From NCBI RefSeq assembly GCF_934525195.1, contig NZ_CAKSZA010000001.1, positions 186,001 through 250,000 of the forward strand: a DNA stretch of 64,000 nucleotides, given 5' to 3'. This document shows, piece after piece, positions 57,822 to 64,000 of the stretch (positions are counted from its first letter, which is position 1; every line of letters begins with the position of its first letter). Origin of the DNA: an uncultured Eubacterium sp. Lineage in GTDB: Bacteria; Bacillota; Clostridia; Oscillospirales; Acutalibacteraceae. The notes beneath the pieces are model-generated. The model was not told the origin of the DNA. It saw only the letters and a list, made by a program, of their open reading frames with translations, and ran no database searches. Both the position numbers and the translations under genes were made by a program.

Positions 57822-58040
57822 ATGTGTGTTGCGGCACCGGGAAAAATAATTGAAATTGACGGAAACTCGGCAAAAATCGACTACTCATCAAACATCACAA
57901 CGGTCAACAAAGGCATAGTTGACTGCAAGGTAGGCGACTGGGTTTTGGTTCACGCAGGGCTGATAATTCAGGTTTTACCCGAAAGCGAAGCTGAATATAT
58001 GGTTGAACTTTTCAACGAACTTGAGGAACTTGGGCAATGA
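57822..58040 (+). CDS. hypC: Hydrogenase maturation chaperone HypC
   Basis: 72 aa beginning MCVAAPGKI, with the essential N-terminal Cys2. Shuttles the Fe(CN)2CO unit between HypD and the large subunit. Four bases after hypF, overlapping hypD (ATGA). GAGGTG precedes. Confidence 0.95.
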   Translation: MCVAAPGKIIEIDGNSAKIDYSSNITTVNKGIVDCKVGDWVLVHAGLIIQVLPESEAEYMVELFNELEELGQ

Positions 58041-59074
58041 ACATAAACGATGTAATTAAGGCTCTGAAAGAATATGACGGCGAAGAAATCACTCTTATGG
58101 AAGTTTGCGGAACTCACACGGCTTCAATCAGCGAAAATGCAATTCCGTCAATAATCAGCGACAAAATTCATCTCATCAGCGGTCCGGGTTGCCCTGTATG
58201 CGTTACGGTTTCGGACTATGTTGACAAGCTGATTGAGCTTGCACTCGGCGGAAATGTAATCGTCACATTCGGCGATATGATTAGAGTTCCCGGCAAAGAA
58301 AGTGCGCTGAAAGACATCAAGGCTGACGGTGCGGACATCAGAATGGTGTATTCCCCGATGGAAACGATTGAACTTGCAAAAGCAGAACCGAACAAAAATT
58401 TTGTGTTTGCGGCTGTCGGATTTGAAACCACAACGCCGATATACGCACTTCTGCTTGACGAAATCATAAAACAAAAAATTGAAAATGTGCAACTTTTGAC
58501 TGCGCTGAAAACTATGCCGAATGTTATTGCCACGCTTTGCGAAGCCGACAACAAGATTGACGGTTTCATTGCACCATGTCACGTTGCCGTAATTACAGGA
58601 AGCAACGCTTTTGTTCCGCTTGCCGAAAAATACAATCTTCCGTTTGCAGTCAGCGGATTTGAGGCGGAAGAAATCTTATCATCAATCTACGCTTTGGTAA
58701 AACTGCGTGGGCAAGGCAAGGTTATCAACCTATACAAAAACGCTGTACCGAGCGAACGCAACGAAAAGGCATACGAAATCGTGCACAAATATTTTGAAGA
58801 ATACGATGCACCGTGGCGAGGACTAGGAATCATCAAAGGCTCGGGAATGGCTCTGAAACAGGAATTTGCAGAATATGACGCAGGTTCACAAGAACTCACC
58901 AACGATTATTCACACCAAAAAGGTTGCTTGTGCGGTGAGATAATATCGGGAAACAAGAAGCCGACCGACTGCCCTTTATACAATAAAATCTGCATACCCG
59001 AAAATCCAAAAGGTGCTTGTATGGTGAGCATCGAGGGCACTTGCTACAACTATATAACCAACAACAGGAAGTAA
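58037..59074 (+). CDS. hypD: Hydrogenase maturation protein HypD
   Basis: 345 aa scaffold for Fe(CN)2CO assembly. EVCGTHT, GPGCPVCV, the FDGFIAPCHV region and C-terminal Cys residues (GCLCGE, CPLYNKIC, GTC) for the [4Fe-4S] cluster are present. Coupled to hypC; four bases before hypE. Confidence 0.95.
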   Translation: MNINDVIKALKEYDGEEITLMEVCGTHTASISENAIPSIISDKIHLISGPGCPVCVTVSDYVDKLIELALGGNVIVTFGDMIRVPGKESALKDIKADGADIRMVYSPMETIELAKAEPNKNFVFAAVGFETTTPIYALLLDEIIKQKIENVQLLTALKTMPNVIATLCEADNKIDGFIAPCHVAVITGSNAFVPLAEKYNLPFAVSGFEAEEILSSIYALVKLRGQGKVINLYKNAVPSERNEKAYEIVHKYFEEYDAPWRGLGIIKGSGMALKQEFAEYDAGSQELTNDYSHQKGCLCGEIISGNKKPTDCPLYNKICIPENPKGACMVSIEGTCYNYITNNRK

Positions 59075-59078
59075 AAAT

Positions 59079-60056
59079 ATGAAAATCACATTATCACACG
59101 GAAGCGGAGGAAAAGCGACAAGCGAGCTGATTGACCGAATCTTTGCACGCCGCTTTTCCAACCCAATACTAAATATGATGGAGGACAGCGCAGTTGTTGA
59201 CGGACACGGCAAAATTGCGATAACGACCGACAGCTTTGTTGTGACTCCCCTATTTTTCAAGGGCGGTGACATCGGCAGACTTGCAGTTTGCGGAACGGTG
59301 AACGACCTGCTCATGAGAGGTGCTGTGCCAAAATACATAACCTCCGCATTCATCATCGAGGAGGGTGCGGACACCGACACGCTTGAAGCTATTGCATCAT
59401 CAATGGCAAAAACGGCAAGCGAAGCGGGAGTATGTATTGTTGCAGGCGACACAAAGGTTATCGAGGGCAACGGCGGAGTGTACATCAACACCACGGGAAT
59501 AGGCTTTGCGGACAGCGAAAACATTGTTTCAACCAATCTGCAAGACGGCGATTGCGTGATTGTCAGCGGAACTATGGGCGACCACCACGCAACAATTCTC
59601 TCTGCAAGAATGGAGATTGAAAACGACATTCAATCCGACAACGCTCCGCTGACCGACATAGTGAAAAATCTCATTGACGGCGGAATTGACATACATTGTA
59701 TGCGAGATGTCACAAGAGGCGGACTCGGAACCGTGCTCAACGAACTTGCAAACGCATCTCAAAAACAAATTGAGATTGAGGAAACCGCAATTCCAATCAC
59801 AGATGAAGTAAGAGCATTTTCAAAAATTCTCGGCTTGAACATTATGCATATGGGCAACGAGGGCAAGCTGGTTGCAATTGTTCCGAGTGAGCAAGCAAAC
59901 AAGGCTGTGGAGATTATGAAAAACAGCAAATACGGTGAAAATGCCACGATAATCGGCAAAGTCACGAACGGCGAGGGCGTTATGCTAAACACACGACTTG
60001 GCGGACAAAGAAAAATAAATGTCCTTATCGGCGAGGGGCTTCCGAGAATTTGCTGA
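59079..60056 (+). CDS. hypE: Hydrogenase maturation protein HypE
   Basis: 325 aa ATP-dependent enzyme turning the carbamoyl thioester into a thiocyanate. MKITLSHGSGGKATSELI at the start and the essential C-terminal Cys in LPRIC are intact. Last gene of the ech-hyp operon; hypA and hypB (nickel insertion) are not in the window. Confidence 0.96.
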   Translation: MKITLSHGSGGKATSELIDRIFARRFSNPILNMMEDSAVVDGHGKIAITTDSFVVTPLFFKGGDIGRLAVCGTVNDLLMRGAVPKYITSAFIIEEGADTDTLEAIASSMAKTASEAGVCIVAGDTKVIEGNGGVYINTTGIGFADSENIVSTNLQDGDCVIVSGTMGDHHATILSARMEIENDIQSDNAPLTDIVKNLIDGGIDIHCMRDVTRGGLGTVLNELANASQKQIEIEETAIPITDEVRAFSKILGLNIMHMGNEGKLVAIVPSEQANKAVEIMKNSKYGENATIIGKVTNGEGVMLNTRLGGQRKINVLIGEGLPRIC

Positions 60057-60065
60057 TAAGACGAC

Positions 60066-60106
60066 AAAAAGATGAACCGCACCATATGGATACGATTCAT
60101 CTTTTT
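60066..60106. terminator. Terminator between hypE and metY
   Basis: AAAAAGATGAA / TTCATCTTTTT perfect stem with a long (19-base) loop and T5; symmetrical, so it may serve both convergent genes. Confidence 0.75.
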
Positions 60107-60134
60107 CATTTTAGCATAAAATATGCAGAGAGGG

Positions 60135-61415
60135 TTATTTAATTTGCTCAAAAGCCTGAGCGATGTCGGCAAGAATATCATCAATATGCTCTGTGCCGAT
60201 TGAAAGACGAATAGTGTTCGGCTTGATGTTCTGTTCTGCAAGTTCCTCAGGGCTGAGCTGTGAGTGAGTTGTGGTTGCAGGGTGAATAACAAGTGACTTA
60301 ACATCTGCCACATTTGCAAGGATTGAAAAGATTTGAAGCGAGTCGATAAACTTCTTTGCTTCTGCTTCTCCACCCTTGATTTCGAATGTAAAGATTGAAC
60401 CTGCGCCGTTCGGGAAGTATTCGTTATAAAGTGCCTGATACTTCGGGTCGAGTGACGGATGGTTCACCTTTTCAACAAGAGGATGTGCATTAAGATACTC
60501 AATAACCTTTTTTGCATTTTCAACATGACGCTCAACACGAAGCGAGAGGGTTTCTGTTCCCTGAAGAAGCAAAAATGCGTTGAACGGTGAAATTGTTGCA
60601 CCTGTGTCACGAAGAATGATTGCACGAATATAGGTTACAAACGCCGCACGACCAACTGCGTCAACAAAGCTGATTCCGTGATAGCTTGGGTTCGGGTCTG
60701 CGATTTGCGGGAATTTGCCCGAAGCTTTCCAATCAAAATTACCGCTGTCAACGATTATACCGCCGAGGCTTGTGCCGTGACCGCCGATAAACTTTGTTGC
60801 AGAAGCAACAACGATGTCTGCACCGAGCTCGATTGGACGAAGCAAGTAAGGGGTTGTAAATGTGTCGTCAATCACAAGTGGAATATTATGCTTGTGTGCA
60901 ATTTCGGCAACTGCCTTGATGTCGATAATATTTGAATTTGGATTGCCCAAGGTTTCGATGAAAATTGCCTTTGTGTTGTCCTGAATTGCATTTTCAAAAT
61001 TTTGAACATCATCCGGGTCAACAAAAGTTGTTGTTACTCCGTGACGAGGAAATGTGTGTGCAAGATAATTATATGTTCCGCCATAAATGGTTTTTGCAGA
61101 AACGATGTGGTCGCCTGCCTGAGCCAAAGCCTGAAATGTGTACGCAATTGCTGCCGCACCCGAAGCTGTTGCCAAACCTGCCACACCGCCCTCAAGAGCC
61201 GCAAGTCTTTGTTCAAAGACATCCTGAGTGCTGTTTGTTAGTCTGCCGTAAATGTTGCCTGCATCTGCAAGACCGAACCTTGCCTGTGCGTGGTCGCTGT
61301 TGCGAAATACATATGATGTTGTTTGATAAATCGGCACCGCTCTTGCATCTGTTGCCGGGTCAGGTGATTCCTGTCCTACATGAAGTTGTAAAGTTTCAAA
61401 TTTAAAGTTAGCCAT
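60135..61415 (-). CDS. metY: O-acetylhomoserine sulfhydrylase
   Basis: 426 aa PLP enzyme making homocysteine (or cysteine-type thiols) from O-acetylhomoserine and sulfide. Signatures: ETLQLHVGQ, VASATKFIGGHGTSLGG (PLP Lys208) and RLSIGTEHIDDI. ATG 61415 has AAAGGA. It has a strong promoter with a palindrome over the -35, an 18-codon leader ORF and a stem-loop before the gene, so it is probably regulated by sulfur or methionine supply. Confidence 0.93.
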   Translation of the reverse strand: MANFKFETLQLHVGQESPDPATDARAVPIYQTTSYVFRNSDHAQARFGLADAGNIYGRLTNSTQDVFEQRLAALEGGVAGLATASGAAAIAYTFQALAQAGDHIVSAKTIYGGTYNYLAHTFPRHGVTTTFVDPDDVQNFENAIQDNTKAIFIETLGNPNSNIIDIKAVAEIAHKHNIPLVIDDTFTTPYLLRPIELGADIVVASATKFIGGHGTSLGGIIVDSGNFDWKASGKFPQIADPNPSYHGISFVDAVGRAAFVTYIRAIILRDTGATISPFNAFLLLQGTETLSLRVERHVENAKKVIEYLNAHPLVEKVNHPSLDPKYQALYNEYFPNGAGSIFTFEIKGGEAEAKKFIDSLQIFSILANVADVKSLVIHPATTTHSQLSPEELAEQNIKPNTIRLSIGTEHIDDILADIAQAFEQIK

Positions 61416-61439
61416 AATGTTTATTCCTTTCAAGTTAAA

Positions 61440-61481
61440 GTGATTTTGTAAAACTAAATGATAAAACGCTCACAAAATCAC
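61440..61481 (-). promoter_or_regulatory. Stem-loop between leader ORF and metY
   Basis: Minus strand GTGATTTTGT (61472-61481) pairs perfectly with ACAAAATCAC (61440-61449) across a 22-base loop. The first arm contains the leader ORF's stop codon (TGA 61478-61480), so a ribosome there would prevent pairing. The metY Shine-Dalgarno (61425-61430) is just beyond the second arm. Confidence 0.5.
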
Positions 61482-61534
61482 ATTCGCCCAAATCGAAAAT
61501 TCTGACGTAATAGCCTTTCAAACAAATTCTTCAT
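61478..61534 (-). CDS. 18-codon leader peptide ORF upstream of metY
   Basis: ATG 61534 with AGGAGA six bases upstream encodes MKNLFERLLRQNFRFGRM then TGA. It lies on the same transcript as metY, between the promoter and gene, and its stop is inside a hairpin arm. The last codon is Met. No known family; translation is inferred from the strong binding site. Confidence 0.5.
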   Translation of the reverse strand: MKNLFERLLRQNFRFGRM

Positions 61535-61549
61535 AATCGTTCTCCTATT

Positions 61550-61568
61550 GCCTACCGCATTGGTAGGC
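61550..61568 (-). promoter_or_regulatory. Hairpin or second operator in metY leader
   Basis: GCCTACC / GGTAGGC with a five-base centre, near the transcription start. The arms resemble the CCTA...TAGG halves of the palindrome at 61601-61619, so it may be a DNA site rather than RNA structure. Confidence 0.5.
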
Positions 61569-61585
61569 TTTGTTGTTATGTTTGC

Positions 61586-61614
61586 ATTATAACTCACAAT
61601 ACCTACTATGTCAA
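61586..61614 (-). promoter_or_regulatory. Consensus sigma-A promoter for metY
   Basis: Minus strand TTGACA (61609-61614), 17 bases, TATAAT (61586-61591), with TGTG seven bases before the -10. Confidence 0.85.
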
Positions 61615-61619
61615 TAGGT
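61601..61619. promoter_or_regulatory. Operator-like palindrome over metY -35
   Basis: ACCTACTATGTCAATAGGT, an imperfect palindrome (ACCTA / TAGGT ends) covering the -35. Placement and style recall Rrf2/CymR-type sites that repress sulfur genes in Firmicutes; no Rrf2 gene is in the window. Confidence 0.5.
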
Positions 61620-61642
61620 TTTATATATTTTTTTCAAAAAAC

Positions 61643-61670
61643 TTGACAACACATCATTTATATGGATAAT
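61643..61670 (+). promoter_or_regulatory. Sigma-A promoter for larBC
   Basis: TTGACA (61643-61648), 16 bases, GATAAT (61665-61670) with TATG close upstream. Confidence 0.6.
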
Positions 61671-61687
61671 AAACATTAGGTGATATG

Positions 61688-62437
61688 ATGAACAAAGAAC
61701 AATTATTAGACATATTACAAGGCGTGCAAAACGGCAATATTTCCCCCAATAACGCACTTGAAAAAATCAAACTCGCGCCATATGAGGACATCGGATTTGC
61801 CAATGTTGACACCTCCCGTTCGCTTCGTCACGGTGTTGCGGAAGTCATATACGGTGAGGGCAAAAGTTCCGAGCAAATCAGAGCGATTGCACAAAAGTTG
61901 CTTGACAGCGGAGAAAAAAACGTGCTCATCACGAGAATTGACGAGAGCAAGGCTGAATATATAAACCGCACAATCACCCTTGAATACGACAAGGAATCGA
62001 GAACTGCCGTTGCAGGCAAAATCCCCGAACCGAACGGCAAGGGCAAAATCGTTGTTTGCTGTGCAGGAACATCGGATTTATACTGTGCAAAAGAGGCTGT
62101 GATTACGGCAAAGGCTTTTGGCAACGAAGTTGTTGAAATGTATGATGTCGGCGTTGCGGGAATTCACAGACTGCTTGACAAGGCGGAACTTTTGTTAAAC
62201 GCCAAGGCGGTCATTGCAATTGCCGGAATGGAGGGCGCACTTGCAAGCGTCATCGGAGGTCTTGCCTCCTGCCCGGTTATTGCCGTTCCTACAAGTGTTG
62301 GCTACGGCGCAAGTTTTGGCGGAGTTTCGGCTCTTTTGGCAATGCTCAACAGCTGTGCAAGCAATGTCAGCGTGGTTAATATCGACAACGGTTTCGGTGC
62401 AGCGTACATTGCAAGTATGATAAATCATCAGGAATAA
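61688..62437 (+). CDS. larB: Pyridinium-3,5-biscarboxylate mononucleotide synthase LarB
   Basis: 249 aa enzyme carboxylating nicotinate adenine dinucleotide, first step to the nickel-pincer (NPN) cofactor of lactate racemase and related enzymes. PurE-like C-terminal part (VCCAGTSDL, AIAGMEGALASVIGGL, VPTSVGYGASFGG). The start is ATG 61688 (GGTG five bases away) rather than 61685. Overlies larC with three bases between. Confidence 0.93.
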   Translation: MNKEQLLDILQGVQNGNISPNNALEKIKLAPYEDIGFANVDTSRSLRHGVAEVIYGEGKSSEQIRAIAQKLLDSGEKNVLITRIDESKAEYINRTITLEYDKESRTAVAGKIPEPNGKGKIVVCCAGTSDLYCAKEAVITAKAFGNEVVEMYDVGVAGIHRLLDKAELLLNAKAVIAIAGMEGALASVIGGLASCPVIAVPTSVGYGASFGGVSALLAMLNSCASNVSVVNIDNGFGAAYIASMINHQE

Positions 62438-62440
62438 CAT

Positions 62441-63565
62441 ATGAAAAGTTTATATTTAGAATGTAATATGGGTGTTGCAGGAGATATGCTGTGTGCTTCT
62501 CTGCTTGACACGCTCAATGAAAAAGATAAAGAACATATAATAAATAAATTAAATACATTACTATGTGATGTAACCGTCAGCCTAAATACAACAACAAAAA
62601 GCGGTATCAGAGCATCAAAATTTGATGTGACAATAAAAGAAAACGGACACACTCACACGAGCATATCCGAGATATACAATATCATTGACGGTTTTGACAT
62701 TCCGCAAAAAGTCAAGGAAAATGCAAAGGCTGTGTACAAACTGATTGCCGAAGCGGAAAGCAAGGTGCACGGCACAACGGTTGCCGATGTTCACCTGCAC
62801 GAGGTCGGAGTAAAGGATGCCATAATTGACATCACCGCCTGCTGTTTGCTGATTGATTATTTGCAGATTTACAAAATCGTGTGCTCACCGATTGCAACAG
62901 GCTTTGGCGAGGTCAAAACAGCGCACGGAATTATGCCTGTTCCTGCTCCTGCAACTGCGGAACTGTTAAGTTCGATACCGTGCTTTACGGGCGACATAAA
63001 AAATGAGCTGACAACTCCGACAGGAGTGGCGCTTGTCAAATTTTTTGCAAACGAGTTTTCCGCTTCAAACAGCGAATACGAAAAAGTCGGCTACGGTGCC
63101 GGCACAAAAGATTTTGAAAAGCCGAACATCATAAGGGCTTTTATCAAAGAAAGCGACACCGACACCGTGTTTGAACTACGCTGTCAAATTGACGATATGA
63201 CGGGCGAGGAACTTGGATATGCGCTGAACAAAATGCTCACTCTCGGAGCAAAAGACGCATACTTCAAGCCGATTGTTATGAAAAAGAGCAGACCTGCATT
63301 TGAATTTACGGTTATCTGCTCCCCAGCCGACAAAGACGAACTCACACGGCAGATGTTCAAACACACAACCACTCTCGGAATTCGACAAATCGAATGTGCA
63401 CGGGCAATCCTCGACAGAGAAATATGTGAAAAAAACGGTGTTCGCATAAAGCGTTCGCAAGGCTACGGCACAGAAACCGAAAAAATCGAATTTGACGATA
63501 TTGTAAAAATTGCGGAAGAAAACGACATCTCGGTTTTTGAAGCAAGAAAAATGATTGAAAAATAA
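62441..63565 (+). CDS. larC: Nickel insertion protein LarC
   Basis: 374 aa CTP-dependent cyclometallase placing nickel into the pincer cofactor. ECNMGVAGDMLCASLLD, ADVHLHEVGVKDAIIDI, ELTTPTGVALVK and QIDDMTGEELGYALNKM. One continuous frame, whereas some species make LarC from two frames by frameshifting. Neither larE nor larA is in the window. Confidence 0.93.
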   Translation: MKSLYLECNMGVAGDMLCASLLDTLNEKDKEHIINKLNTLLCDVTVSLNTTTKSGIRASKFDVTIKENGHTHTSISEIYNIIDGFDIPQKVKENAKAVYKLIAEAESKVHGTTVADVHLHEVGVKDAIIDITACCLLIDYLQIYKIVCSPIATGFGEVKTAHGIMPVPAPATAELLSSIPCFTGDIKNELTTPTGVALVKFFANEFSASNSEYEKVGYGAGTKDFEKPNIIRAFIKESDTDTVFELRCQIDDMTGEELGYALNKMLTLGAKDAYFKPIVMKKSRPAFEFTVICSPADKDELTRQMFKHTTTLGIRQIECARAILDREICEKNGVRIKRSQGYGTETEKIEFDDIVKIAEENDISVFEARKMIEK

Positions 63566-63570
63566 AAACG

Positions 63571-63599
63571 CCCCTGTAAAGTTTTTCTCTTTACAGGGG
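63571..63599. terminator. Bidirectional terminator between larC and thrS
   Basis: CCCCTGTAAAG / CTTTACAGGGG perfect stem with a seven-base loop; on the minus strand followed by GTTTTTATTTTT. Confidence 0.87.
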
Positions 63600-63621
63600 T
63601 TTGTACTGTTTTTGTGCTATT

Positions 63622-64000
63622 TTATCTTGCCTTTGTTGCAATTTCGGTTACAATTCTTGAAAGGAATTCGTCAACAGAGGTTGCACCCTCGTCGCCGTTC
63701 TTTCTTGAACGAACAGAAATTGTGTTTGCCTCAATATCCTTATCGCCAACGATAATCATATAAGGAACTTTTTCCATTTGTGCGGAACGAATCTTGAAGC
63801 CTGTCTTTTCGCTTCTGTCATCAAGTTCGCAACGAACGCCTGCTGCCTGAAGCTTTGACATAACCTCACGGCAATAATCCTGATGTCTGTCTGCAACAGG
63901 AAGGAACTTAACCTGAACAGGAGAAAGCCAAGTCGGGAATGCACCTGCATACTTCTCGATAAGGAGAGCAAGAGTTCTCTCGTAGCAACCGATTGAAGTT
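63622..64000 (-). CDS. thrS: Threonyl-tRNA synthetase, C-terminal part only
   Basis: The last 125 residues of ThrRS, 5' end outside the window. It covers the end of the catalytic domain (SIGCYERTLALLIEKYAGAFPTWLSPVQV) and the anticodon-binding domain (RCELDDRSEKTGFKIRSAQMEKVPYMIIVGDKD). Normal C-terminus and terminator. Confidence 0.95.
   Translation of the reverse strand, partial: TSIGCYERTLALLIEKYAGAFPTWLSPVQVKFLPVADRHQDYCREVMSKLQAAGVRCELDDRSEKTGFKIRSAQMEKVPYMIIVGDKDIEANTISVRSRKNGDEGATSVDEFLSRIVTEIATKAR

Noticed and set aside
61416..61684. T-box or SAM riboswitch in the metY leader
   Set aside because: The leader is too short and lacks the conserved T-box sequence or the multi-helix SAM riboswitch pattern; a short ORF and simple stems explain it better.

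Overview
The window looks like chromosome from an anaerobic, spore-forming Clostridia (Firmicutes), probably a gut fermenter of the Ruminococcaceae/Oscillospiraceae type. The DNA is AT-rich, ribosome binding sites are strong (AGGAGG or GGTGAT), and TTGACA/TATAAT promoters often carry an upstream TRTG extension. It carries germinant-receptor genes, a ferredoxin-dependent energy-converting [NiFe] hydrogenase, a Cat2/AbfT-type CoA-transferase and the usual Firmicutes ylxM-ffh-rpsP-khpA order. No rRNA, tRNA, CRISPR array, prophage or transposase was seen.

Layout. 0-3 kb: germinant receptor genes (gerAB partial, gerAA) diverging from a DUF421-DUF4363 pair. 3.5-8 kb: a free-standing E2 acyltransferase, a CoA-transferase and a beta-helix (GH110-like) protein. 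8-11.6 kb: uvrC, rsmD, coaD and a coiled-coil protein. 11.6-15.9 kb (minus): HPr, rimM-trmD and ylxM-ffh-rpsP-khpA. 16-24.6 kb: hisC, a sigma/anti-sigma pair, a phosphoesterase, a YoaK-type membrane protein, nrdR, and an aminotransferase-TIM barrel-EamA operon. 24.8-31.4 kb: an SCP2 protein, a tiny Cys-rich membrane protein, an XRE regulator, and a five-gene operon of two SCP2-like proteins around a split transketolase and a class III aminotransferase. 31.6-39.9 kb: phosphoglucomutase, an acyltransferase, comM/yifB, a PHP phosphatase, ilvA-ridA and small regulators. 39.9-45.5 kb: iolB, an Fe-alcohol dehydrogenase and a lipoprotein, then nadB-nadC and a LysR regulator. 45.6-50 kb: an orphan binding lipoprotein, a second sigma/anti-sigma pair and a polysaccharide deacetylase. 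50.3-60 kb: echABCDEF-hypFCDE. 60-64 kb: metY with an elaborate leader, larB-larC and the 3' end of thrS.

How the genes work together. EchA-F would oxidise reduced ferredoxin, evolve H2 and pump ions, and HypFCDE would build its Fe(CN)2CO centre. LarB/LarC next door make another nickel cofactor, so the 50-63 kb stretch is nickel-centred. However, echA contains two in-frame stop codons and hypF has no standard start codon, so the hydrogenase may be decaying, recoded or mis-sequenced.

The most interesting candidates are: (1) the SCP2L-aminotransferase-transketolase N/C-SCP2L operon, which matches no pathway I know; (2) a family of six dispersed MITE-like elements, all in the same orientation, each carrying a terminator-like hairpin, several abutting stop codons, and two inserted within a 20-bp palindromic repeat that is duplicated on both sides; (3) the metY leader, with an operator-like palindrome, an 18-codon leader ORF and a hairpin overlapping its stop codon; and (4) the broken or recoded echA and the AUU-start hypF.
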